Source: Streptomyces sindenensis
GTDB lineage: Bacteria > Actinomycetota > Actinomycetes > Streptomycetales > Streptomycetaceae
Assembly (NCBI RefSeq): GCF_014649035.1
Contig: NZ_BMSG01000005.1
Span: forward strand, 62,001 to 126,000
DNA: 64,000 nt
Direction of reading: 5' to 3'
The notes beneath the pieces were generated by a model, which worked only from the letters and a program-made list of their open reading frames with translations, had not been told where the DNA came from and searched no databases. This document shows positions 35,088 to 43,934 of this stretch, piece after piece. Position 1 is the stretch's first letter. Each line of letters starts with the position of its first letter. A program made the position numbers and the translations under genes.

Positions 35088-36545
35088 TCAGTGGACGCCC
35101 AGCCAGCTCTCGATCGGGTTGAGGGCGAAGAAGACGATGAAGATCACCGTCAGTCCCCACATGAAGGCCCCGACCTCGCGGGCCCGGCCCTGGGCGAGCT
35201 TGATGGCGCTGTACGCGATGACACCCGCGGCGACACCGGTGGTGATGGTGTACGTGAAGGGCATCAGGACCACGGTCAGGAAGACCGGGATGGCGACCGA
35301 GCGGTCGCCCCAGTCCACGTGCCGGGCGTTCTGCATCATCATCGCGCCGATGACGACGAGGGCGGCGGAGGCCACCTCGGTCGGCACGATCGCGGTGAGC
35401 GGGGTGAAGAAGAAGCAGGCGGCGAAGAAGAGGCCGGTGACGGCGGAGGCGAGTCCGGTGCGGGCCCCTTCGCCGACGCCGGTGGCCGATTCGACGAAGA
35501 CCGTCTGGCCGGAGCCGGAGGCGACACCGCCGATGACACCGCCGGCGCCGTCGATGAACAGCGCCTTGGACAGGCCCGGCATACGGCCCTTGTCGTCGGC
35601 GAGCTTGGCCTCGGTGCCGACGCCGATGATGGTCGCCATCGCGTCGAAGAAGCCGGCCAGCACCAGGGTGAAGACGATCATGCCGACGGTCATCACGCCG
35701 ACGTCGCCCCAGCCGCCGAACTCGACGTTCCCGAAGAGCGAGAAGTCCGGGGTGGAGACCGCGCTGCCCTCCAGCTCCGGCGGGCCGCTGCTCCACTTCT
35801 TGGGGTCGATGTCGACGATCGCGTTGATGACGATCGCGACCAGCGTGCCGACGACGATGCCGATCAGGATCGCGCCGGGGACGTTGCGAGCCTGGAGCAT
35901 GAAGATGAGCAGCAGGGTCACGCAGAAGATCAGGACGGGCCAGCCGGCCAGTTCACCGGCCGGGCCGAGGGAGACGGGGGTCGCCTGGCCCTGGTGGACG
36001 AATCCGGCCTTGTAGAGGCCGATGAGGGCGATGAAGAGCCCGATGCCCATGGTGATGCCGTGCTTGAGCGCGAGCGGGATCGCGTTCATGATCATCTCGC
36101 GGAGGCCGGTGACCACCAGGAGACAGATCACCACACCGTAGATCACGCACATGCCCATGGCCTGCGGCCAGGTCATGCTGGGCGCGACCTGCGAGGCGAG
36201 CACACCGGAGACGCTGAGGCCGGCGGCGAGCGCCAGGGGCACCTTGCCGACGAAGCCCATGAGCAGGGTCGTCGCGGCCGCCGCGAAGGCGGTGGCGGTG
36301 ATCAGGCCGGGCTGGCCGAGGAGGTTCCCGTTGACGTCCTCCCCGCCCAGGATCAGCGGGTTGAGCAGGAGGATGTACGCCATGGCCATGAAGGTCGTGA
36401 CGCCGCCGCGCAGCTCGCGCGCGACCGTGGATCCTCGTTCGGATATGTGGAAGTACCGGTCGAGCCATGATCTTCCGGCGGGGACGCGCGAGCCGGGGCC
36501 CGCGCTTTCCGGACTGGTCTTCGGTTCCACTGACTGCTGGGTCAT
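35088..36545 (-). CDS. AzgA-type purine (hypoxanthine/guanine/adenine) permease, NCS2 superfamily
   Basis: This 485-residue membrane protein has about 12-14 helices and the AzgA signatures RGGVTTFMAMAYILLLNPLIL, GKVPLALAAGLSVSG, LKHGITMGIGLFIALIGLYKAG, GFFDAMATIIGVGTEA and GSGQTVFVESATGVGEGARTGLASAVTG (in parts). It imports purine bases, probably by proton symport. The ATG at 36545 is preceded by GGGAG. Its place between xdhC and the xanthine dehydrogenase genes shows a role in purine salvage or catabolism. Confidence 0.92.
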   Translation of the reverse strand: MTQQSVEPKTSPESAGPGSRVPAGRSWLDRYFHISERGSTVARELRGGVTTFMAMAYILLLNPLILGGEDVNGNLLGQPGLITATAFAAAATTLLMGFVGKVPLALAAGLSVSGVLASQVAPSMTWPQAMGMCVIYGVVICLLVVTGLREMIMNAIPLALKHGITMGIGLFIALIGLYKAGFVHQGQATPVSLGPAGELAGWPVLIFCVTLLLIFMLQARNVPGAILIGIVVGTLVAIVINAIVDIDPKKWSSGPPELEGSAVSTPDFSLFGNVEFGGWGDVGVMTVGMIVFTLVLAGFFDAMATIIGVGTEAKLADDKGRMPGLSKALFIDGAGGVIGGVASGSGQTVFVESATGVGEGARTGLASAVTGLFFAACFFFTPLTAIVPTEVASAALVVIGAMMMQNARHVDWGDRSVAIPVFLTVVLMPFTYTITTGVAAGVIAYSAIKLAQGRAREVGAFMWGLTVIFIVFFALNPIESWLGVH

Positions 36546-36879
36546 GATGCCTGACTCCCAAGGTTCACAGGGGCACCCGCGTGGAGATTCCTGAATGCGG
36601 GATTTGGGATGGCTGCGTCGGCTGCACGACCCGGGGACGGCCGGGACGGACTGTTGAAGCAGAACGGATGTGCCGGCGGCACGGATGATCCGTGAGGCGC
36701 TTGCCGTGCTGTCGGGCACGGCGGAGAAGAACCGCGAGCGGTGCGGTACTTGGGCCTCCGGGCGGTGCGGGGTGCGGAAAAGTGTGACGTTCTCGGCGCT
36801 GCGCACCGCCCGGAGAGTTCGGGGGGGACCGCTCGGAGCGTGCCGGGTGACGACCGGTGGGAGGTCACCCGGCAGGCTC
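36546..36879 (-). promoter_or_regulatory. 334-bp gap: permease leader with degenerate TTCC-N7-GGGA site, xdh terminator
   Basis: TTCCTGAATGCGGGA (36588-36602) resembles the hyi/gcl operator TTCCG-N5-CGGAA with mismatches, 43 bp upstream of the permease start. TGCCGGGTGAC (36841-36851) pairs perfectly with GTCACCCGGCA (36864-36874) as a probable terminator of the xanthine dehydrogenase operon. I see no gene in the rest. Confidence 0.45.
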
Positions 36880-39330
36880 TCAGGTGGCGGTGAGGTGTTC
36901 GGGCCGCACCGGTGTCCTGTTGAGCTCAAGGCCCGTCGCGTTCCGGATCGCCGCGAGGACGGCCGGGGTGGACGACAGGGTGGGGGCCTCGCCGATGCCG
37001 CGCAGCCCGTAGGGGGCGTGCTCGTCGGCGAGTTCGAGCACGTCGACCGGGATCGTCGGCGTGTCGAGGATCGTGGGGAGCAGGTAGTCCGTGAAGGAGG
37101 GGTTGCGCACCTTCGCGGTCTGCGGGTCGACGATGATCTCCTCCATCACCGCCACGCCCATGCCCTGGAGGGTGCCGCCCTGGATCTGGCCGAGGACGGA
37201 GAGCGGGTTGAGCGCCTTCCCGACGTCCTGGGCGCAGGCCAGTTCGATGACCTTGACCAGGCCGAGCTCGGTGTCGACCTCGACGACCGCGCGGTGCGCG
37301 GCGAAGGAGTACTGGACGTGGCCGTTGCCCTGTCCGGTACGGAGGTCGAAGGCCTCGGTGGGCCGGTGGCGCCACTCCAGCTCGATGTCGATGGCCTCGT
37401 CCTCCAGGACGTCGGCCAGGTCCGCGAGGACCTCGCCGCCGTCGGTGACGACCTTGCCGCCCTCCAGGAGGAGCTCGGCGGTGGCCCAGGCCGGGTGGTA
37501 GGTGCCGAACTTGGTGCGGCCCAGCTCCAGGACCTTCTCCCGTACGGCTTCGCAGGAGTTCTTGACCGCGCCGCCGGTGACGTACGTCTGGCGGGAGGCG
37601 GAGGTGGATCCGGCGGAGCCGACGCGGGTGTCGGCCGGGTGGATGGTGACCTGGTTGACGCCGAGTTCGGTACGGGCGATCTGGGCGTGGACGGTGACGC
37701 CGCCCTGGCCGACCTCGGCCATCGCGGTGTGCACGGTGGCGACCGGTTCGCCGTTGATGACCTCCATCCGCACCCGGGCGGTGGAGTAGTCGTCGAAGCC
37801 CTCGGAGAAGCCGACGTTCTTCAGGCCGACCGCGTAGCCGACACCGCGGACGACGCCTTCGCCGTGAGTGGTGTTGGAGAGCCCGCCGGGCAGGGCGCGC
37901 ACGTCGACGGAGGTGCCGTCGGCGCCCGCCGTCAGCCACTCCTGCTCGGGCGGCAGCGGACGGGCCTTGACCCGGCGCAGCAGCTCGGCGACCGGGGCCG
38001 GCGAGTCGCAGGGCTGTCCGGTGGGCAGCAGGGTGCCCTGCTCCATGGCGTTGAGCTGCCGGAACTCCACCGGGTCCATGTCCAGCTTCGCGGCGAGCTT
38101 GTCCATCTGCGCCTCGTAGGCGAAGCACGCCTGGACCGCGCCGAAGCCGCGCATGGCGCCGCAGGGCGGGTTGTTGGTGTAGAGGGCGATCGCCTCGATG
38201 TCGACGTCCTCGATCTTGTACGGGCCGACCGAGAGCGAGGAGGCGTTGCCGACGACGGCCGGGGAGGCGGAGGCGTAGGCCCCGCCGTCCAGGACGATGC
38301 GGCACTTCATGTGCGTGAGCTTGCCGTCCTTGGTGGCACCGTGCTCGTAGTGGAGCTTCGCCGGGTGCCGGTGGACATGGCCGAAGAAGGACTCGAACCG
38401 GTTGTAGACGATCTTGACCGGCTTGCCGGTGCGGAGCGCCAGCAGGCAGGCGTGGATCTGCATCGAGATGTCCTCACGGCCGCCGAAGGCCCCGCCGACG
38501 CCGGAGAGCGTCATGCGGACCTTGTCCTCGGGCAGGCCGAGGACGGGGGCGATCTGGCCGAGGTCCGAGTGCAGCCACTGGGTGGCGACGTACAGCTCGA
38601 CGCCGCCGTCCTCGGAGGGCACGGCCAGGCCGGACTCGGGGCCGAGGAAGGCCTGGTCCTGCATGCCGAAGACGTACTCGCCCGTGACGATGACGTCGGC
38701 GCGCTTGGCGGCCTCGTCGGCGTCCCCGCGGATGATCGGCTGGCGGTGCACGATGTTGGGGTGCGGGACGTGGCCGATGTGGTGGTCGTCCCGGCCCTCG
38801 TGGACGAGTACGGCACCGGGGGCGGTCGCCGAGGCCTCGTCGGTGACGATCGGCAGCTCGCGGTACTCGATCTTGATCTTGGCGGCGGCGCGGCGGGCCG
38901 TCTCCGGGTGGTCGGCGGCCACGATGGCGACCGGCTCACCGTGGTGGCGGACCTTGCCGTTCGCGAAAACCGGGGTGTCCTGGATCTCCAGGCCGTAGTT
39001 CTTCATCTCGGCGGGCAGGTCGTCATACGTCATCACCGCGTAGACGCCGGAGGTGGCCAGCGCCTCGGAGGTGTCGATGGAGACGATCTCCGCGTGGGCG
39101 ACGGTGGAGCGCAGCGTCTGGCCCCACAGCATGTCCTCGTGCCACATGTCGGAGGAGTACGCGAACTCGCCGGTGACCTTGAGGGTGCCGTCGGGGCGGA
39201 GCGTGGACTCGCCGATACCGCCCTTGGTAGGCGAACCCTGGGTGATCTCGGTGGGTGTGCCGGACGGTGCGTTCTGGGCCTTCGGCACGGTGGCCGCGGG
39301 GCGCGTGGTGGCTTCGGGGCGCGTCGTCAT
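36880..39330 (-). CDS. xdhB: xanthine dehydrogenase, molybdopterin-binding large subunit
   Basis: This is an 816-residue large subunit of the xanthine oxidase family, oxidising hypoxanthine and xanthine to urate. Visible signatures are GESTLRPDGTLKVTGEFAYSSD, HHGEPVAIVAADHPETARRAA, QDQAFLGPESGLAVP, LSGVGGAFGGRED (molybdopterin site), NPPCGAMRGFGAVQACFAYE, EVGQGGVTVHAQIARTELG and a late GIGEAPTLSSTPAVLAAIRNATG containing the catalytic glutamate. Its ATG overlaps the stop of the iron-sulfur subunit by 4 bp. Its N-terminal 35 residues are Pro/Thr/Ala-rich and probably disordered. Confidence 0.94.
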   Translation of the reverse strand: MTTRPEATTRPAATVPKAQNAPSGTPTEITQGSPTKGGIGESTLRPDGTLKVTGEFAYSSDMWHEDMLWGQTLRSTVAHAEIVSIDTSEALATSGVYAVMTYDDLPAEMKNYGLEIQDTPVFANGKVRHHGEPVAIVAADHPETARRAAAKIKIEYRELPIVTDEASATAPGAVLVHEGRDDHHIGHVPHPNIVHRQPIIRGDADEAAKRADVIVTGEYVFGMQDQAFLGPESGLAVPSEDGGVELYVATQWLHSDLGQIAPVLGLPEDKVRMTLSGVGGAFGGREDISMQIHACLLALRTGKPVKIVYNRFESFFGHVHRHPAKLHYEHGATKDGKLTHMKCRIVLDGGAYASASPAVVGNASSLSVGPYKIEDVDIEAIALYTNNPPCGAMRGFGAVQACFAYEAQMDKLAAKLDMDPVEFRQLNAMEQGTLLPTGQPCDSPAPVAELLRRVKARPLPPEQEWLTAGADGTSVDVRALPGGLSNTTHGEGVVRGVGYAVGLKNVGFSEGFDDYSTARVRMEVINGEPVATVHTAMAEVGQGGVTVHAQIARTELGVNQVTIHPADTRVGSAGSTSASRQTYVTGGAVKNSCEAVREKVLELGRTKFGTYHPAWATAELLLEGGKVVTDGGEVLADLADVLEDEAIDIELEWRHRPTEAFDLRTGQGNGHVQYSFAAHRAVVEVDTELGLVKVIELACAQDVGKALNPLSVLGQIQGGTLQGMGVAVMEEIIVDPQTAKVRNPSFTDYLLPTILDTPTIPVDVLELADEHAPYGLRGIGEAPTLSSTPAVLAAIRNATGLELNRTPVRPEHLTAT

Positions 39331-39926
39331 GACTGGGCCGCCTCTCCCTGGCGGGCGGCCGCGAGGCGGACCGCGTCGAGGATCTTCTCGTAACCGGTGC
39401 AGCGGCAGAGGTTGCCGGAGAGCGCCTCACGGATGTCCTGGTCGGACGGGGAGGGGGTGTTCTCCAGCAGTTCGTCGGCGGCGACCAGCAGGCCGGGGGT
39501 GCAGAAGCCGCACTGGACGGCTCCGGCGTCGATGAACGCCTGCTGGATCGGGGCCAGTTCGACGGCCTCGCCGGTCTGGCCGTCGGTGGGCCGGGCCTGC
39601 CAGCGCTTGGCGGAGTCCAGGGTGGTGCCGCAGGCGCCGGAGGCGCAGCCGCCGCCGGGGTGGGCGTCCTCGCGGTGCTTGGCGTAGTCGGCGAGGCCCT
39701 CGACGGTGACGACCTCGCGGCCCTCGACCTGTCCGGCGGCCACCAGGCACGCGCAGACCGGGACGCCGTCCAGGCGGACCGTGCAGGAGCCGCACTCGCC
39801 CTGCTCGCAGGCGTTCTTGGAGCCGGGCAGGCCCATGCGCTCACGCAGGACGTAGAGGAGGGACTCGCCCTCCCAGACGTCGTCGGCTTCCTGCTGACGG
39901 CCGTTGACCGTGAAATTGACTCGCAT
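39327..39926 (-). CDS. xanthine dehydrogenase, 2Fe-2S subunit
   Basis: This is a 199-residue protein. The plant-ferredoxin-type cluster has cysteines in NACEQGECGSCTV and VCACL, and the second cluster has QCGFCTPG and LCRCTGYEKILDAV. It passes electrons from the molybdenum site to FAD. Between the two cluster domains sits an extra segment of about 40 residues (KHREDAHPGGGCASGACGTT and following) with two additional cysteines that I do not expect in the usual CoxS-type subunit. It is 4-bp coupled to the large subunit. Confidence 0.92.
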   Translation of the reverse strand: MRVNFTVNGRQQEADDVWEGESLLYVLRERMGLPGSKNACEQGECGSCTVRLDGVPVCACLVAAGQVEGREVVTVEGLADYAKHREDAHPGGGCASGACGTTLDSAKRWQARPTDGQTGEAVELAPIQQAFIDAGAVQCGFCTPGLLVAADELLENTPSPSDQDIREALSGNLCRCTGYEKILDAVRLAAARQGEAAQS

Positions 39927-39928
39927 GG

Positions 39929-40819
39929 TTACGCAGCTCCTTCCAGCGTGCGGCCCGCGCCGCGGTACTGCTCCCAGGTCCAGCCGAGCGTGCGGCGGGC
40001 CATGATGCCGACCGCGTGCCTGCGGTACTTCGCCGTGCCGCGCACGTCGTCGATCGGGTTGCAGGCGCCGGACGCGAGAGCGGCGAACTGCTTGGCGATC
40101 GCGGGGGTGATGATCTTGCCGTTGTCCCAGAACCCGCCCTCGTCCAGCGCGGCGTTCAGGAAGTCCTCGGCCTCCTTGGCCCGGATGGGCGTCGGGGCGG
40201 CGGAGCCGATGCCGGTGCGCACGGTGCGGGTCTCGGGGTGCAGGGCGATCCCGAACGCGCAGACCGCGATGACCATGGCGTTGCGGGTGCCGACCTTGGA
40301 GTACTGCTGCGGTCCGTCGGCCTTCCTGATGTGCACGGCGCGGATCAGCTCGTCCGGCTCCAGGGCGTTGCGCTTGACCCCGGTGTAGAAGGCGTCGATG
40401 GGAATCAGCCGCGTACCGCGCACGGATTCGGCCTCGACTTCGCCGTCGGCGGCGAGGAGGGCCGGGTGCGCGTCACCGGCCGGCGAGGCGGTGCCGAGGT
40501 TGCCGCCGACTCCGCCGCGGTTGCGGATCTGCGGGGAGGCGACGGTGTGCGAGGCGAGCGCCAGGCCCGGCAGCTCGGCCCGCAGGTGCTCCATGATGCT
40601 GCTGTACGGCACGGAGGCGCCGAGCCGCACGCTCTCCTGGCCCACCTCCCACTCGGACAGCTCACCGATGCGGTTCAGGTCCAGGAGGTACTCGGGCCGC
40701 CGGTGGTCGAAGTTGATCTCGACCATCACATCGGTGCCGCCCGCGATGGGCACAGCCGTGGGGTGCTCGGCCTTGGCGGCGAGCGCCTCCTCCCAGCTGG
40801 CGGGGCGAAGGAAGTCCAT
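39929..40819 (-). CDS. xanthine dehydrogenase, FAD-binding subunit
   Basis: This 296-residue CoxM/CutM-type subunit has the FAD-binding motifs IAGGTDVMVEINF (AGGT) and NRGGVGGNLGTASPAGDAHPALLAA (TIGGN-like). It accepts electrons from the iron-sulfur subunit and delivers them to NAD. The ATG at 40819 is used because it starts the standard MDFLRPASWEEAL; a longer frame upstream is promoter sequence. The stop and the next start are 2 nt apart, so all three subunits form a tight operon. Confidence 0.93.
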   Translation of the reverse strand: MDFLRPASWEEALAAKAEHPTAVPIAGGTDVMVEINFDHRRPEYLLDLNRIGELSEWEVGQESVRLGASVPYSSIMEHLRAELPGLALASHTVASPQIRNRGGVGGNLGTASPAGDAHPALLAADGEVEAESVRGTRLIPIDAFYTGVKRNALEPDELIRAVHIRKADGPQQYSKVGTRNAMVIAVCAFGIALHPETRTVRTGIGSAAPTPIRAKEAEDFLNAALDEGGFWDNGKIITPAIAKQFAALASGACNPIDDVRGTAKYRRHAVGIMARRTLGWTWEQYRGAGRTLEGAA

Positions 40820-41156
40820 GAGTGGCTCTCTTCTTCTCAATCGGGTCGTTCGCCGGGGCCGGGGACGGCCTGCCTCGACTGGCTCGTTCATGTGGTGTTC
40901 ACGTGGTGTGTGGCCCAGTACACAAGCCCGGCCCCGGCCGGTGCAGTCACCGAAACACTGAAGGAGTTGGCTGGTCTCCGTCCTCGTCTTGTAGATTCGA
41001 ACGAATGACGGGGATCGGTAACCTCACCGCAATTCACAGATACCCCGTTCACCCCACCCGCTCCCCCACCCCACGGCCCCCTTCACCCCCTTCCCTCTCA
41101 CCTGTCCCCTCGGCGAACTTCACCTGTTCCCTCTACGAAAGATCGGCGGCGAAGCG
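40820..41156. promoter_or_regulatory. divergent promoter region between xdh operon and pucR
   Basis: This 337-bp gap holds no gene that I can support. ATTCG-AA-CGAAT (40995-41006) is a perfect 12-bp palindrome near its centre and a candidate PucR operator. The region near pucR (41040-41110) is unusually C-rich with few G. Confidence 0.5.
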
Positions 41157-42908
41157 ATGCGGCTGCGCGCACTGCTGGAGACCGATGCGCTGGGCCTGCG
41201 GCTGCTCGGCGGCGAGGACGAGCTGGACCGCACGGTCCGGGGCGTCATGACGACCGACCTGCGCGACCCCAGCCGCTATCTCTCCGGCGGCGAACTGGTC
41301 CTCACGGGCCTCGCCTGGCGCCGGGACGCGGCGGACTCCGAGCCGTTCGTCCGGATCCTGGCGGGCGCCGGGGTCGCCGGGCTCGCGGCCGGCGAGGCGG
41401 AGCTCGGTGACATCCCCGCCGATCTCGTCGAGGCGTGCCTGCACCACCGGCTACCGCTCTTCGCCGTGCACGAGACCGTTGCGTTCGCGACGATCACGGA
41501 GTACGTCGTACGCCAGGTCTCCGGTGAGCGGGCGGGCGACCTGGCGGCCGTGGTGGACCGGCACCGGCGGCTGATGACCTCCGGTCCGACGGGCGGCGGC
41601 CCCGAGGTGGTCCTGGACCTTCTCACCTCCGACCTGGACCTGCGGGCCTGGGTCCTGTCCCCCACCGGCCGCCAGATCGCCGGGGCGGGCGCCCCGCTGC
41701 CCGGCCCGCTGGGCGCCGCGCTGGCCGGGCACCACCTGGCCGCGACCCGCACCGGCCGCCGGGCCCCGCACCGGGCGGCGGTCGCCGGTACGACATATGC
41801 GCTCTTCCCGATCCGGAACACCGGCCGGGGCGCGGTGCCGGCCGCCCGTGACGTACGGGAGTCGGTGCTCTCCGACTGGCTGCTGGCGGTCGAGGCGGAC
41901 GCCTCGGACTGGCCCGCCGCCCGGCTCGACCTGCTCCAGGGCGTCACGCAGCTGATCGCGGTCGAACGCGACCGCCGCGACGCGGCCCGTACGGTACGCC
42001 GCCGGCTCGCCCAGGAGGTGCTGGAGCTGGTGCAGGCGGGCGCCGCCCCCGCCGAGATCGCGGCCCGGCTGCGGGTCGCCGCACCGGTCCTGCTGCCGGG
42101 CCTCGGCGCGGCCCCGCAGTGGCAGGTCGTGGTGGCCCGGGTCGACTGGAGCGCCTCGGGCCAGTCCGCCGACGCGGGTGAGATCGCGAGCGGCCCGGTG
42201 GCCCAGGCGCTGCTGGAGGAGATCCTCGTCGACCCGGCGGTCAGCGGCCCCGACTCCGCCGACCGGATCGCCGTCGCCCACACGGGCGAGGAGGCCATCG
42301 CCCTGGTACCGCTGCCCGCGGTCATCACCGCGCCGGCGGAGCCCGGCGAGGACGAGGAGGGCGCCGCGGCGGGTTCGGACGGCGAGGACGCCGACGCCCT
42401 CGCCGATGAGCCCGGACTCCACGCCGACGCGCTGCTCGCCTCCGTACGCGAACCCCTCACGGCGGGGCTCGCCGACGACGGCCGGCTGACACTGGGTGTC
42501 AGCGCGGCCGTGCATTCCGCCGAAGGACTGCGCGGCGCGCTGGAAGAGGCCCGGCACGCCCGCCGGGTGGCCGCGGCCCGGCCGGGCCGGGTCTGCGCGG
42601 CCGGGCACCACGAGCTGGCCTCGCACGTGCTGCTGCTGCCGTTCGTCCCCGACGACGTCCGGCGCGCCTTCACCGCGCGGCTGCTGGACCCGCTGCGCGA
42701 CTACGACCGGCGCCACCGGGCGGAGCTGATCGAGACGCTGGAGGCCTTCCTGGACTGCGACGGGTCCTGGACCCGCTGCGCGGCCCGGCTGCACCTCCAC
42801 GTCAACACACTGCGCTACCGCGTCGGCCGCATCGAGCAGTTGACGGGGCGTGACCTTTCGCGGCTGGAGGACAAGCTCGATTTCTTCCTCGCCCTGCGGA
42901 TGAGCTGA
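41157..42908 (+). CDS. pucR: PucR-family regulator of purine catabolism
   Basis: This is a 583-residue regulator. An N-terminal PucR domain at about 1-130 begins MRLRALLETDALGLRLLGGEDELDR with the typical LVLTGLAWRRD. A central GGDEF-like/CdaR region follows, and a C-terminal HTH_30 (LIETLEAFLDCDGSWTRCAARLHLHVNTLRYRVGRIE, in parts) binds DNA. In Bacillus, PucR controls purine degradation in response to allantoin-type metabolites. It is divergent from the xanthine dehydrogenase operon, which it very probably controls. An acidic Glu/Asp/Ala insert (about residues 395-420) interrupts the middle. Confidence 0.88.
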   Translation: MRLRALLETDALGLRLLGGEDELDRTVRGVMTTDLRDPSRYLSGGELVLTGLAWRRDAADSEPFVRILAGAGVAGLAAGEAELGDIPADLVEACLHHRLPLFAVHETVAFATITEYVVRQVSGERAGDLAAVVDRHRRLMTSGPTGGGPEVVLDLLTSDLDLRAWVLSPTGRQIAGAGAPLPGPLGAALAGHHLAATRTGRRAPHRAAVAGTTYALFPIRNTGRGAVPAARDVRESVLSDWLLAVEADASDWPAARLDLLQGVTQLIAVERDRRDAARTVRRRLAQEVLELVQAGAAPAEIAARLRVAAPVLLPGLGAAPQWQVVVARVDWSASGQSADAGEIASGPVAQALLEEILVDPAVSGPDSADRIAVAHTGEEAIALVPLPAVITAPAEPGEDEEGAAAGSDGEDADALADEPGLHADALLASVREPLTAGLADDGRLTLGVSAAVHSAEGLRGALEEARHARRVAAARPGRVCAAGHHELASHVLLLPFVPDDVRRAFTARLLDPLRDYDRRHRAELIETLEAFLDCDGSWTRCAARLHLHVNTLRYRVGRIEQLTGRDLSRLEDKLDFFLALRMS

Positions 42909-42922
42909 TCTTCCGGCCGCGC

Positions 42923-42944
42923 ACGGGGTCCGCCGGGACCCCGT
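42923..42944 (+). terminator. hairpin after pucR
   Basis: ACGGGGTCC (42923-42931) pairs perfectly with GGACCCCGT (42936-42944) across a 4-nt loop. Confidence 0.75.
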
Positions 42945-42959
42945 CGCCCTCCCAGCGAT

Positions 42960-42975
42960 TGTGAAATCTTTCACC
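42960..42975 (+). promoter_or_regulatory. Rex-like operator upstream of the TPR gene
   Basis: TGTGAAATCTTTCACC contains the perfect inverted repeat GTGAAA-TC-TTTCAC. It matches the Rex consensus TGTGAAC-N3-TTCACA at 14 of 16 positions counting the free bases. Rex is the NADH/NAD-sensing repressor of Streptomyces. The assignment is inferred. Confidence 0.5.
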
Positions 42976-43075
42976 TGACATTGCCCGGACCTCTTGGCCC
43001 GGAGTGCCGATCCATGCTGAGATGCGGCATCACTCAAGCACTCAACAGCACAATGGCGCGCTCGGGGAGGGCAAT

Positions 43076-43873
43076 GTGGCGCATACCGCCATGTCTGGTT
43101 CCGGAACGACAGCAGATGACGATCCGCCGCTCCAGACCGCGGTATGGCGGCTGCGGTCACGCGCCTGCTGGACGGACGCGGCCGCCCTGCTGGAGCACGC
43201 CGCGGGCACCGAACCGGCCGCGGCGCTCCAGCGCACCGCGCTGCTGACCGAGCGGTGTCTCTACACCGGGCAGGGCTGGACCGAGGCCGAGGACGCCCTG
43301 CGCACGGCGGAGGCCGTCGCCCGCAGCGACGACGAGCGGGGCGCCGCCGCCTGTGAGCGGGGCCATCTGGCGTACGCCTCCACCCTCCTCGCGGTGCGGG
43401 ACCGGGCCGACGAGGCGAGCGTGGCGCTGAGCCGGTCGGCGGCCCTGCTGGCTCCCGCGTCCCCCGCCCGGCCGCTGCTGGACTTCCGGCGCGGGCTGAT
43501 CGCCCAGAACATCGCGGAGTCGCCGCAGGCCGCGCGCGCCGCCTTCCGCCGGGCGCACGCCGGTGCGGCGAACCTGGGCGACGAGCTGCTGCTGTCGTCC
43601 ACCTGGCGCCATCTGGCCGCGCTCGCGCTGCGCGAGGGGGAGCTGGCCGAGGCCCGGCACGGCTTCGCGGAGTCGCTGCGGATCCGGGAGGAGCTGGGGT
43701 TCCTGGTCGGTACGGCCCCGGCGCTGATCTCGCTCGCGGAGGCGGAGGACGAACCGCAGGCGGCCCGGCTGCGCGCCGAGGCCGGCCGGCTGTTCCGGCT
43801 GCTGGGCGGCGTGCCCACCTGGCTGGCCCCGTATCTGGGTCCCCCCGCCCAGCGCACCGCCGAGGCGAGCTGA
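43076..43873 (+). CDS. TPR-like helical protein, unknown function
   Basis: This is a 265-residue, Ala/Leu/Arg-rich protein made of repeated helical pairs, for example SRACWTDAAALLEHAAG, ERCLYTGQGWTEAEDALRTAEAVA and LAALALREGELAEARHGFAESLRIREELG, like tetratricopeptide repeats. It lacks DNA-binding or enzyme motifs. The GTG at 43076 follows GGGGAGG by 5 nt, which decides against the earlier GTG at 43004. The Rex-like site about 100 bp upstream suggests redox control. Confidence 0.72.
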   Translation: MAHTAMSGSGTTADDDPPLQTAVWRLRSRACWTDAAALLEHAAGTEPAAALQRTALLTERCLYTGQGWTEAEDALRTAEAVARSDDERGAAACERGHLAYASTLLAVRDRADEASVALSRSAALLAPASPARPLLDFRRGLIAQNIAESPQAARAAFRRAHAGAANLGDELLLSSTWRHLAALALREGELAEARHGFAESLRIREELGFLVGTAPALISLAEAEDEPQAARLRAEAGRLFRLLGGVPTWLAPYLGPPAQRTAEAS

Positions 43874-43888
43874 GCGCGGGCGGGGGCT

Positions 43889-43934
43889 GACCGCTGACCG
43901 GGCGGGGCTCACCGGCCCCGCCCGGTCAGCGGTC
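43889..43934. terminator. 20-bp perfect hairpin between convergent TPR and GntR genes
   Basis: The arm at 43889-43908 (GACCGCTGACCGGGCGGGGC) pairs perfectly with 43915-43934 across a TCACCG loop. It overlaps the last codons of the GntR gene and can serve both directions. Confidence 0.85.
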
